The position numbers and the translations under genes are program-made. The notes beneath the pieces are model-generated. The model was given only the letters and a program-made list of their open reading frames with translations. It searched no databases and was not told where the DNA came from. A DNA stretch of 64,000 bases, from contig OZ026563.1 in the NCBI GenBank assembly GCA_964020155.1, positions 113,501 to 177,500 on the forward strand, in the 5' to 3' direction. This DNA comes from Chondrilla cf. caribensis. Lineage: Eukaryota > Porifera > Demospongiae > Chondrillida > Chondrillidae. This document shows, piece after piece, positions 1 through 8,797 of this stretch. Positions within the stretch are counted from its first letter, which is position 1. Every line of letters starts with the position of its first letter.

Positions 1-72
1 CAAAGTGTGTATTGCTGCATACTTCTGACGTGTGTGTCCATCCTCTCTCACTAAGGTGATCCCTACGTCTAG

Positions 73-866
73 GGTTTTGGGATCGGGAGCATCTTCCGGT
101 CCATCTTCCCAGGGAGGAAAAACGAAGTACATTTGCCTCCCGATAAGTCCAAGTCTATTGTGTGGGATGAGAAAGAAAAGAAATGGGTCAACACCAATCC
201 TGATGAAGATGTTAGCTCAATTGAATTGGATTCAAATGATATTGTTAATCAGTACTTAATTCACCTACAGGAACCAGATGCACCACCACCACCACCAACT
301 GATCGAGAGTTAATGGCCAAGTTCCAGCAACCACCATCCAATGTGGGACCCGGACCCACTGGTGGACTTGGACCCCTTGGTGGGCCTGTATCCACTGGTG
401 GGCCTGTATCCACTGGTGGGCCTGTATCCACTGGCGGGCCTGTATCCACTGGCGGGCCTGTATCCACTGGCGGGCCTGTATCCACTGGCAGGCCTGTATC
501 CACTGGTGGGCCTGTATCCACTGGTGGACCTGTATCCACTGGTGGACCTGCTGCTACTCAGGTGAATCGATTCAGCTCCAGGAACAGAAGTATGTTTATT
601 GTGCTCAATGTGTCAGTAGATTGAGCTGTGTTTTGATGCATTGTAGTTGTACCTGCAGGTAGTAGGTCCAAGTACATTGATGTTTTGGGAGGAAAGAAAA
701 CAACTGGTGAACCATTAGCTCCACCCCCTCCTATGATGTCACTGGGCCCACAACAGCAGTACACAGGCAGTTTCTTTGTGCCTTCAGGTGAGTGTGCAGG
801 TGTGCTGTGTGGAAGTGAGTGTGGACTATTGTGTACTTGTCATGTACGGTTTATATTGCAGTCTAA
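73..866 (+). CDS. SEC16: SEC16 homologue, C-terminal portion (5' end outside window)
   Basis: SEC16 scaffolds COPII coat assembly at endoplasmic reticulum exit sites. The first coding stretch, opened by an acceptor ending at 72, reads GRKNEVHLPPDKSKSIVWDE, very close to the conserved SEC16A/B segment that follows the central domain and precedes a proline run. A PPPPP run follows, then a GGPVST tandem repeat. Proposed exons are 73-210, 271-589, 659-787 and 862-866. Bases 211-270 look like a 60-nt in-frame intron (GTTAGC...CTACAG); removing it brings WVNTNPDED next to the proline run, as in vertebrate SEC16. A donor GTATGT at 590 joins in phase to 659, giving SKYIDVLGG, which matches the SEC16 YVDVL motif. 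The last junction gives a very short terminal exon ending in TAA and is the weakest part. The gene runs in from the left edge. Confidence 0.8.
379..540 (+). repeat. Coding 18-bp tandem repeat (GGPVST x9)
   Basis: Nine head-to-tail 18-bp units encode Gly-Gly-Pro-Val-Ser-Thr inside the low-complexity C-terminal region of the SEC16 homologue. Units differ by a few silent or single-residue changes (one GRPVST). It keeps the frame and is likely variable in copy number between individuals. Confidence 0.9.
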
Positions 867-1241
867 CTACTTGTTTAGTAAGTACCCTGAAGGTCACAGC
901 AAATATGTACTTGTTCATTGATGGTAATTTTTCGGTACTGGTTGACATAGTGTACATGAACTATGAACTGAGTGAAGTGTTTGTACTAACCAGGATACTT
1001 ACTGAGCAAGCCGGCTGTTCATGGATTGGGTGTCGTGTGTGGTTTAGGTTTGTTATTTGCTCTTTGTCTGTAGTTTCATCAACAGAACAAGGAACCCATT
1101 TAGGGCAAAGTTGAATGGATTAGCAATATAATATATTATAATAACTTATTGACTAAAAATAAATATTATACAGGATTTGTCTAATATAATATTATGGTAA
1201 ATGCAATTACCAAGAGTGAATTAGGGGCCGGGTGATTGATT
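867..1241. other. Intergenic, 3' side of SEC16
   Basis: AT-rich non-coding stretch between the SEC16 stop and the first dispersed repeat. AATAAA-like sequence near 1158 could serve SEC16 polyadenylation. I see no gene here. Confidence 0.5.
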
Positions 1242-1242
1242 T

Positions 1243-1812
1243 CGATATAATACCATTGTATATAATATGTATTCATACGCGTAACTGTAACAGTGAATTT
1301 ATATTATTTATAGCGCGCGAAAAGATGGCCGATTTCAAGACGTCGAGAATTAGAATTTGGGCTAGAATTCGAGCGCAACGGCTTCGACGAAGGTTATGTC
1401 TTCAGCGAAGGTTCTTCTAAACCTATTAGAGACGATCAAGTAATTCCAGTGCCTGGGGCGGCCTATTTTTCGAATTGAATATTTAGGGCAACTTTAAATA
1501 GCGCAGATAATAATAATAAAATAGATAGGTCACGGTGGCGGGGTGGTCAGGTGACACGACTCTAGGCTCCAGGTCGCGGGTTCGAATCCTCGAAAGGACG
1601 GTTTTTTTCTCTGAAAAAAAATAGCTCACTTCCTGGTGGTCAGTTGCAATACTCTCTACAAAGAACCGTAGGGGGGAGCTTTGGGACTCGCGGCTGACCT
1701 CCCAGCTAGAATAGTGTCTTCTGCATTCGTGGAATGACGCGAGTACACAGTATCTGTGGAAAGTCCCTGTAAAGCTCTTCATATATAGGTGTCTTTGACC
1801 CTGAGTGGGTAA
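1243..1812 (+). repeat. Dispersed repeat copy 1 containing a tRNA-derived SINE-like unit
   Basis: This ~570-bp block recurs almost identically at 3286-3862 in the same orientation, starting at TCGATATAATACC. Its left half (to about 1480) is AT-rich and then holds a short open segment ending ...GAAYFSN-like before a TGA. Its right half has a tRNA-like head with A and B boxes, followed by a ~200-bp body with an A-run. The layout fits a SINE, possibly embedded in a larger duplicated segment. No clear target-site duplication is visible by eye. Copy 1 and copy 2 differ by only a few substitutions and small indels. Confidence 0.75.
1536..1589 (+). promoter_or_regulatory. Pol III internal promoter (A and B box), copy 1
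   Basis: The A-box-like TGGCGGGGTGGTCAGG spans 1536-1551. A perfect B box, GGTTCGAATCC, lies at 1579-1589. The spacing of about 28 nt is typical of tRNA-derived promoters. A five-pair anticodon-like stem (CGACT/GGTCG) lies between, with an enlarged loop, so this is not a functional tRNA. Confidence 0.7.
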
Positions 1813-1856
1813 CCTTTTTTATTATCTTGTTCTGATATGATTCTAATTAATGATTT

Positions 1857-1961
1857 GTTCTTTATTTTGTAACTATATCACGATAATGTGTACTGGGCTG
1901 CCTATGGCGTGTGTGGTAATAACTCGTCTCGTAATTCGTGGTAATAACTCGTGAGCACTTG
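1857..1961 (+). repeat. Short direct repeat of the MRPS2 upstream flank
   Basis: Segments starting TTCTTTATTTTGTAACTATA and including GGCTGCCTATGGCGTGTG and AATAACTCGTGAGCACTTG recur at 4037-4135, just upstream of MRPS2. The duplication that produced the two SINE-bearing blocks therefore extended into this flank. Copy 1 has a small internal duplication of the TAATAACTCG piece. Confidence 0.75.
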
Positions 1962-2140
1962 TGTAACCATGTCTACTCATAATTTGGGTTGAATTAAAAA
2001 GAGAGCACAATAGTTACAACAATAGTGATGTTGAGTTCACAGTATCATTGCTAGTGGAGGTATTGGGCCACAAAGAGGGAAGCCAGTTTGAAAACGCCTT
2101 GTTCTGGAGTGTCCGAGAAGCTAGAGACAGTTTTGGAAGA

Positions 2141-2738
2141 TCAAGAATCATCCAGACTCCGCCCCCTGTGAGGGGAGGGTGTAAACATCCGGGGGGAGTG
2201 GCCACCCTTCTGGGAGAAATGCCGTCCAATCCCTGATAGGAAGGTCTCCTTGAAGAGGAGAGGTTAAGAAACATGTCAACACAAAACAGAACAAGCATTG
2301 CACGATACGCAATGCTGTCCACACACACCAGGTATACACCAGATACTAACACATGCAGTCCACATATACCAGGTACTAACACATGCAGTCCACATACAGT
2401 ATACCAGGTACTAACACACACAGTGTAGACAGTTCAACTAACCAACTCACTGGCTAGTTCCTGCTTCAGCAATTCCTTGTCGCCATCATCCAGGTCGGGA
2501 TGCGTCAGATAGCACGGTGCTTGACTGATCAGCACCATCACCACACGTTCCAACAGCGACAGAAGAAATCTGTACAATGGCACACAAGTGTGTGCAGGGC
2601 ACAGGGTCACACACAACAGGAGATAGTATACAAGTGATACGAGATACTCACCTACAATGAGTCATTTCACCTTGAGAGTTCTACCATGCAAGAAACAGTG
2701 GCATAGGTAGAGGAGGGTATGTGGAGGTGATTGATATC

Positions 2739-2781
<43 letters not shown>

Positions 2782-3010
2782 CACACACATTCTGAATACA
2801 CTGGTGTACACAGTGCTGAACTCATCAGTGCACACCATCTCTACCAGTAGACATTCTGCAGATGAAGAGACCAACCTTAGACTTCAGTAGAGCCCGTCCA
2901 ATGTCCAAGGCACAGACCAGAGATCCCAGGTTGGAGTGTTCCGTTATTGTTGCTTGAGGAGCCGAGAAGCTGAGTGTTACCATGGGAACAGAGTGAGCTT
3001 GATCAACAAT
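2141..3010 (-). pseudogene. NUP188: NUP188 nucleoporin, stranded C-terminal fragment
   Basis: NUP188 is a large inner-ring nuclear pore scaffold. Two exons join in phase: 2443-2569 (LISQAPCYLTHPDLDDGDK then LLKQELASEL) and 2141-2248 (ETFLSGIGRHFSQKGGHSP, stop at 2141). They align in order with the extreme C-terminus of animal NUP188 (LISQAL.YL...DK...KQELSSEL...SRYFRRG). A further open exon at 2876-3010 encodes 45 residues, but its 3' phase does not join cleanly to the next exon. The rest of a ~1700-residue protein should lie to the right, yet that side is taken by the second repeat copy and by the single-exon MRPS2 on the other strand. This therefore looks like a broken, translocated 3' fragment between direct repeats. 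A gene with MRPS2 nested in an intron, or an assembly error, is the alternative. Confidence 0.6.
2739..2789. repeat. (CA)n microsatellite
   Basis: A nearly pure CA tract with one CG interruption lies in the intron between the second and third candidate NUP188 exons. Confidence 0.9.
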
Positions 3011-3285
3011 CTAAAGAGAGAAAAATTGACAGACGTTGAGAGTGTACGGGTGAAAATGAGCTGGTTACAGGGTTTATCCCTTCAATAAGAAAACTTGTTA
3101 CACTTGGAGTATTCCTAGGGTTAGACTGGCTAGGCTAGACTGGCACTCTATGTATAGATACATATTATGTATATTGGTGTATGAACACATGATCATCAGG
3201 CAACTCATCTTCATGATTAATTCTTTTTAGGAGCTGGCGCAGGCAACTCCTATACTCTTTTCTTTTCGAATTCCGGGATGTGAAG

Positions 3286-3862
3286 GTCGATATAATACCA
3301 TTGTATATAATATGTATTCATACGCGTAACTGTAACAGTGAATTTATATTATAATTTATATTGCGCGAAAAGATGGCCGATTTCAAGACGTCGAGAATTA
3401 GAATTTGGGCTAGAATTCGAGCGCAACGGCTTCGACGAATGTTATGTCTTCAGCGAAGGTTCTTCTAAACCTATTAGAGACGATCAAGTAATTCCAGTGC
3501 CTGGGGCGGCCTATTTTTCGAATTGAATATTTAGGGCAACTTTAAATAGCGCAGATAATAATAATAAAATAGATAGGTCACGGTGGCGGGGTGGTCAGGT
3601 GACACGACTCTAGGCTCCAGGTCGCGGGTTCGAATCCTCGAAAGGACGGTTTTTTTCTCTGAAAAAAAATAGCTCACTTCCTGGTGGTCAGTTGCAATAC
3701 TCTCTACAAAGAACCGTAGGGGGGAGCTTTGGGACTCGCGGCTGACCTCCCAGCTAGAATAGTGTCTTCTGCATTCGTGGAATGACCAAGTACACAGTAT
3801 CTGTGGAAAGTCCCTGTAAAGCTCTACATATATAGGTGTCTTCGACCCTGAGTGGGTGACCA
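3286..3862 (+). repeat. Dispersed repeat copy 2 with tRNA-derived SINE-like unit
   Basis: Second copy of the 1243-1812 block, same orientation. It carries a small insertion near 3350 and a few substitutions. After 3862 it is followed by an AT-rich insertion (about 3880-4035) absent from copy 1, then by the shared MRPS2-flank segment. The short open segment ending in TGA near 3526 is conserved between copies, but I cannot assign it to a family. Confidence 0.75.
3584..3637 (+). promoter_or_regulatory. Pol III internal promoter (A and B box), copy 2
   Basis: The A-box-like sequence is at 3584-3599 and the perfect B box GGTTCGAATCC at 3627-3637. Sequence and spacing equal those of copy 1. Confidence 0.7.
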
Positions 3863-4186
3863 TTTTATTTTCTGGTTCTGATAATGGTTTAATCTAATAT
3901 CACAGTATAACGTTTAAAACAATAGCAATAATAATAATAATAATAATTGATTAATTAATAATAAAACAGTAATAATATTAGTATAATGATAATATTTTTA
4001 TAATTCAAGAAAAAAATCAACAGAGCCGATGTAATTAGTTCTTTATTTTGTAACTATATCACGATGTGAATAGCCTTAGCTATGTACGTGGCTAGGCTGC
4101 CTATGGCGTGTGTGGTAATAACTCGTGAGCACTTGACTGCAATGATTAACGGACATTTTGTCCGACATATTACGTAACGACACAAT

Positions 4187-5047
4187 ATGGCGTCCAGAAG
4201 GCTTTTGCAGCACATAATAAGAATGGAACGTGTACATCTCAAGAACTTACGCATGTGGTCTGTTATGGACGTGTTTTTAGGTATTCCTAAAGTGAGATAT
4301 ACTGTAAACTCACAGCCAGAGGGCGAAAGGAGTACCCATAGTGAAGGATTAGACCAGCGAGAAGAAATATTATTGAAACGTGACTTCTTTGGGGTCGAGC
4401 TATTAACGTCGGTAGAAGAACTCTTCCTCGCACGTGTGCACCTGGGTCACAAGACGGGAGCATGGACGCCGTACATGAAGGAGCACATACTTGGTACTAG
4501 AGCGGGTGTCCACATCATCGACCTGGACCGTACTCTCCACCATCTCACAACTGCTCTTAACGTAGCGGCACACATAGCGTACAGGGACGGAGTGATACTG
4601 TTCGTGAACGAACGACCACAGTTCGATTTAATCACCCAGCGAGCGGCTAGAGAGTGTCAGCAGTATTTTGTAACTGGCAAGTGGCGTCCAGGGACCCTCA
4701 CCAACTCCTCCAAGCTGCTGGACACGACGAGGATCCCGGATCTTGTTCTCTTCTTCAGTGTTCCTCCCAGCAGGACGGCCATCAAGGAAGCCCTCATGAG
4801 CTGTGTTCCTTCTGTTGGTATTGTGGACACAGACTGCAACCCAAAGTACCTCACCTACCCTGTACCAGGCAACGATGATACACCATCCGCAGTGGAGCTG
4901 TACCTGAACCTGTTCTCCAAGGCTATCAGTATCGCTCAACAGAAGAAAATTAAACAAGATGAACACAAGGTGTTAGGGGATAAGTCATTACAAGCACATT
5001 GTAATCCCGATAATGATACTGCTATTAGAGGTAATAGTTGGGTGTGA
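4187..5047 (+). CDS. MRPS2: Mitochondrial small ribosomal subunit protein uS2m
   Basis: Single-exon 286-residue protein of the bacterial S2 family, a structural component of the mitochondrial 28S subunit. The S2 core is clear: HLGHKTGAWTPYMKEHILG followed by a GVHIIDLDRT stretch (about residues 89-110), GKWRPGTLTN (about 165-174) and PDLVLFFSV (about 183-191). The N-terminus MASRRLLQHIIRMERVHL is Arg-rich without acidic residues, as expected for a mitochondrial targeting peptide. The ATG at 4187 is the first in frame. The region just upstream is part of a direct repeat shared with 1857-1961. It converges with PDX1, whose stop codon is only 79 nt beyond the MRPS2 stop, so their 3' UTRs must overlap or be very short. 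Confidence 0.92.
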   Translation: MASRRLLQHIIRMERVHLKNLRMWSVMDVFLGIPKVRYTVNSQPEGERSTHSEGLDQREEILLKRDFFGVELLTSVEELFLARVHLGHKTGAWTPYMKEHILGTRAGVHIIDLDRTLHHLTTALNVAAHIAYRDGVILFVNERPQFDLITQRAARECQQYFVTGKWRPGTLTNSSKLLDTTRIPDLVLFFSVPPSRTAIKEALMSCVPSVGIVDTDCNPKYLTYPVPGNDDTPSAVELYLNLFSKAISIAQQKKIKQDEHKVLGDKSLQAHCNPDNDTAIRGNSWV

Positions 5048-5126
5048 TGTTTATAGATGATATTTCTATGAATATTATTGTCACAAAAGTTGTTTGATGA
5101 TTATTCCAATAGCATTTAAGGGAATG

Positions 5127-5223
5127 TTATCGTGTGCTCTCTCTAGTTGCCCACTTTTCCTTCAGGTCCTCACAATTGATACCAACCTTCATGATAGATC
5201 ATAAGACACCATTATCACATGCA

Positions 5224-5260
<37 letters not shown>

Positions 5261-6763
5261 CTCACCATTGGCTGTCCAAGGTCTTCACTGACTTCAGCCA
5301 GTTTCTTTGGATTGTCGTAGTGAGTGACGGCTTGCACCATGGCCCTGGCTCTCTTCTCCGGGTCAGCACTCTTGAATATCCCTGACCCCACGAACACACC
5401 GTCCACCCCAAGCTGCATTAAAAGAGAAACATCAGCTGGAGTGGCCAACCCACCAGCAGCAAAGTTCACAACAGGCAAGCGGCCAAGCTGAGCTGTCTTC
5501 TTTAGAAGGTCAACAGGGACACCCAACTCCTTAGCATAACTGTAGAGCTCCTCTGGACTCATTGACTGTGCCACTCGTATCTCTCTCTGCATAGCTCTGG
5601 CATGACGAACTGCTTCTACCACATTCCCTGTAGACAATACAATAGACTGTGGTAACATGTGACAGTCACATGTACAGAATGTGACTTTCACACATCCAAC
5701 AACCTCACCTGTGCCAGCTTCTCCTTTGGTGCGGATCATGGTAGCCCCTTCAGATATCCTCCTCAGAGCCTCCCCGAGGTTACGAGCCCCACAAACAAAG
5801 GGTACTTTAAAGTTGTGTTTGTCTACGTGGTTCTCATGATCGGCTGGGGTCAATACTGCATTGAGAAATACACAGTGAACCCATCAAACCACCACATACC
5901 ACTGGGGTCTGTCAACAGAGGGTTCTTCGTCCACCAACCTTCTGACTCATCTATGAAGTCGATTCCCAATGCTTCCAAAATTTGAGCTTCTGCAAAGTGT
6001 CCAATTCTCACTTTGGCCATAACGGGTATAGTAACTGCTTCCATAATCTCTTTAATTTTCTGCAACAGCACAAGCCGAAGACCTGCACATTGACACTGCC
6101 GTCTATGGTGGGCTCAATATCAGGGTCCAGGGAGGGGCTATGGGTGTGGTGTGGTCCCTATAGGCGAACCCTCACCCCTCCAGCATCACCAGGTGTGGTC
6201 CCTATAGGCGAACCCTCACCCCTCCAGCATCACCACTGTTGTGGTCCCTATAGGTGACCCTACCCCCACCCCTCCAGCATCACCACTGGTGTGTAAAAGG
6301 TCAGCCCACCTTAGGATCAGACATCCTTGCCACTCCCCCTTCCTTCCTGATGTCGGCAGGAACACGTTCCAGTGCCATCACAGCACAAGCCTACGACACA
6401 AACTACAACCGTGACGCCACAGCCGTACTGCGCACGAAGACACAAACGACTAACTCCCGCTTCCTCCGCTATTCTTGCTTGTTTGTAGTTCACCACATCC
6501 ATTATAATACCTCCTTTCAACATTCTAGCCAAGCCTTCTTTGACGGCAACGGTCCCTGCATGACAGAGAGACTACAACACTCACTTCTAATAAGATTCGA
6601 AATCTGAATGGTGCCCTCTTAGCTCGTACTGACCAGTCTCATTATCGACTACGGATTTAGGCTCCTCGTTTAGTCCTTCTGATGAAACATAGAAGAATGG
6701 TTTCAAGGGAAGTCAAACACATCTACAAGAACGCGGTAATAGACGCTTACCTTTGGAAGCCAT
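5127..6763 (-). CDS. PDX1: Pyridoxal 5'-phosphate synthase subunit PDX1 (SNZ/PdxS)
   Basis: Synthase subunit of the DXP-independent PLP pathway. It condenses ribose 5-phosphate, glyceraldehyde 3-phosphate and ammonia supplied by PDX2. Eight exons read from the right: 6751-6763, 6634-6678, 6455-6555, 6310-6390, 5939-6059, 5709-5855, 5266-5627 and 5127-5186. They total 930 nt (309 residues, normal length) and all phases match. Signature stretches are [34 protein letters not shown], the Schiff-base lysine in [11 protein letters not shown], the second lysine in [11 protein letters not shown], and [12 protein letters not shown]. The start ATG 6763 lies in a 13-nt first exon (MASK). The protein ends [12 protein letters not shown]...STR. 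Introns hold a CA tract (5225-5260) and a ~45-bp repeat. It is transcribed head-to-head with PDX2. Confidence 0.95.
6131..6292. repeat. ~45-bp tandem repeat in a PDX1 intron
   Basis: About three and a half units built on GTGGTCCCTATAGGCGAACC with CACCCCTCCAGCATCACCA fill most of the intron between PDX1 exons 6059 and 6310. Confidence 0.85.
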
Positions 6764-6873
6764 TTTCAGTGAATTCGCTTGTAACAAAACGTAAGCTATT
6801 TCTCTTGCATCATTTTTCACGAGCTTCAGGTTCAAACTGGTTCCTACCACGTACCTTGCATCTTCAGGAAATA
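6764..6873. promoter_or_regulatory. Shared bidirectional promoter of PDX1 and PDX2
   Basis: Only 110 bp separate the PDX1 start (6763, -) from the PDX2 start (6874, +). The two subunits act in one enzyme complex, so a bidirectional promoter giving matched expression is likely. I see no clear TATA box. This is inference from geometry. Confidence 0.6.
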
Positions 6874-7825
6874 ATGGAAGACTCCGAATCGAGTCAAAAA
6901 GAACTACCTCAAGTGGTTGTCGGTGTATTGGTGCTCCAAGGAAGTTTCATAGAACACCAAAGGAAACTGGAACAAGTATCCAAACTGCTCTCCAAACTGA
7001 TCAAGTTGGATGTAATAACTGTAAAGGAACCGAAATCTGTTGATAGGTTGGACGGATTGATTATCCCTGGTGGGGAGAGCACCACCATGGGACTGTTCTT
7101 AAAGAACGCTCAATTTGGTCTGGTCTTGAAGCAGTGGATAAAGGAGAAGCCAGGTGTGGTATGGGGAACTTGTGCTGGACTTATTTTACTGGCAAACAGA
7201 GTGGAAGGCCAGAAGGAGGGTGGGCAGCCTCTGGTGAGTGGGACAAGGTGGTTTGCTACGAGCGATCGCGAGAAGTACACCTCCACTGCATCAGTGTGGT
7301 CTGTATTGCGCAATCACATGTTCACTGTCCGCAGTGCATCATGCATGTAACAGTAATATCCATGTAAGGTGATGCAATGCGTCTTGTACTGGACCCAGTT
7401 TGTGCTTTACTGTACAATGTTGTGTGCCGCACTGCTGTTCATAGATTGGTGGAATGGACATAACAGTTTCAAGAAATCTCTATGGTCGCCAGATTAGCAG
7501 CTTTGAGGGAACAGTCCAGTTGAAGGAACCACAGTTGTTTTCCAAACCAGATACTCCAGCTGTGTCACCGTCTATAGCTAGTGATAACAAGGCTTTGAAA
7601 GAGGATGAGTTTCACGGGGTGTTCATTAGAGCACCTGGGATCAAGTCTGTGGATGCTCCGGATGTCTGTATCCTAGCAACCATCGAAGACAGCGTGGTGG
7701 GGGTGCAACAAGATAACCTCATCGTGACTGCTTTCCATCCGGAGTTGACCGAGGACCTACGATGGCACCTCTACTTTGTGCAAACTGTGTTAAATTATTG
7801 CCATATCAATATCAATGTATTATGA
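6874..7825 (+). CDS. PDX2: Pyridoxal 5'-phosphate synthase glutaminase subunit PDX2 (SNO/PdxT)
   Basis: Class I glutamine amidotransferase that delivers ammonia to PDX1. Two exons, 6874-7233 and 7445-7825, join in phase 0 (donor CTG|GTGAGT, acceptor CATAG|ATTGGT) to give 246 residues. Visible hallmarks are VGVLVLQGSFIEH near the N-terminus, GLIIPGGESTTMG, the nucleophile Cys in WGTCAGLILLA, IGGMDITVSRNLYGRQ across the splice junction, and the His-x-Glu pair in VTAFHPELTED. The catalytic triad is therefore intact. An insertion of about 20 residues between the QLFSKPDT and DEFHGVFIRAP regions is longer than in bacteria. The upstream open frame would allow a longer N-terminus, but ATG 6874 gives the family-typical start. 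It pairs head-to-head with PDX1. Confidence 0.94.
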
Positions 7826-7906
7826 TTTATCAGTGGGTATTGTAACATTAATTTATTCAATCATTCCATAATATTATTCATGTACAATGTAATAATGATA
7901 ATGTAC

Positions 7907-8629
7907 TCAGCGTGGGCTTTTGAATTTGGTTGAGGTTGGTCTACCTTGCAAGACTGTGGTTACTGTCAGCAGTGAATGGTTCTCCTTTGGTTCTTCTGGT
8001 ACCATATTGGAGGGACTGTTGACGGAGACCCACTGTGAGGGGGTGAATGCACGTGACTCCGGGCGATTGTGTGGGACTGTGTGTACTTGGCGGCTACCCA
8101 GGGTGGAGGACAACGTGTTGATGGGTTCCAGGTCACTACTCCTCTTGAAGGACTCCGCCCACTGAATGTCATCGCCACCAGCCTCTCCTTTGGATACCAA
8201 AACAGATGGGCGGAGAAGATCCCTGAAGTATTCCACAGTGGACCATCTCCTTGTGGGACGCTGCAGGCACGTGGTGGGTCTAGAGGTCGTCGAGGGGGAA
8301 GGCTTCCATCTTCTACTAAAGGATATTGCCTGTTTGGATGTAGATTGCCTTTGGGCGAGGGGAGGTGCACTGATAGTTCGACGAATGAGCTCCGTTCTTT
8401 CTTTATCTCTCTTGAATCTTCTTTCCAAGAGCTTCATCTTCCTACCTGCCACTTGTTGCTTCTGAACGGTACTAATGATGTCATAGTACATATCTCGCTT
8501 CAACACAGCCAGTTGCTCCTTGAGCAACCTCTCTTCCTGGTGTATCTTGGAGAAGACCTGAGGAGGTAGATTAAGAGGCTGTCCATAAGCCGTGGGCTTC
8601 GATCCTTTAGGTTTGCTATAGAGCGTCAT
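7907..8629 (-). CDS. Unrecognised basic coiled-coil protein
   Basis: Single-exon protein of 240 residues that I do not recognise. Residues ~26-80 (KIHQEERLLKEQLAVLKRD...RKMKLLERRFKRDKERTEL) are highly charged and heptad-like, so a coiled coil is probable. The rest is Ser/Pro/Arg-rich and probably disordered. An in-frame TAA lies nine codons upstream of the ATG at 8629, which supports this start. The gene is divergent from the glycosyltransferase, with 168 bp between starts, and its 3' end is only 82 bp from the PDX2 stop. A lineage-specific or fast-evolving cytoskeletal or ciliary protein is possible but unsupported. Confidence 0.6.
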   Translation of the reverse strand: MTLYSKPKGSKPTAYGQPLNLPPQVFSKIHQEERLLKEQLAVLKRDMYYDIISTVQKQQVAGRKMKLLERRFKRDKERTELIRRTISAPPLAQRQSTSKQAISFSRRWKPSPSTTSRPTTCLQRPTRRWSTVEYFRDLLRPSVLVSKGEAGGDDIQWAESFKRSSDLEPINTLSSTLGSRQVHTVPHNRPESRAFTPSQWVSVNSPSNMVPEEPKENHSLLTVTTVLQGRPTSTKFKSPR

Positions 8630-8797
8630 AGCAGGATCCTCACTGACGGCTTAGGCGGTCCTCTCAATGTTTTGTTAGCGACGGTCATTAGTACTTCCCA
8701 GTACGGCGAGATCCATGACTGGAGGTGACAGCTACACAAATAGTATCTCACTAAACACCTGTGTACGTGCTGAATACAACTGTTCAGCGCCTGGCTG
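8630..8797. promoter_or_regulatory. Divergent intergenic promoter region
   Basis: 168 bp between the start of the coiled-coil gene (-) and the glycosyltransferase (+). If the glycosyltransferase starts at the internal Met (8903), the region is longer. No recognisable motifs. Confidence 0.4.

Noticed and set aside
261..539. Minus-strand frame of (DTGPPV)n
   Set aside because: It is the complement of the GGPVST coding repeat of SEC16.
1531..1606. Functional tRNA gene
   Set aside because: A and B boxes are good, but the acceptor stem does not pair properly and the anticodon loop is too large. It is better explained as a SINE head.
5127..7825. PDX1/PDX2 as bacterial contamination or recent horizontal transfer
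   Set aside because: Both genes have spliceosomal introns in phase and sit between animal housekeeping genes (MRPS2, ATR), so they belong to the host genome.
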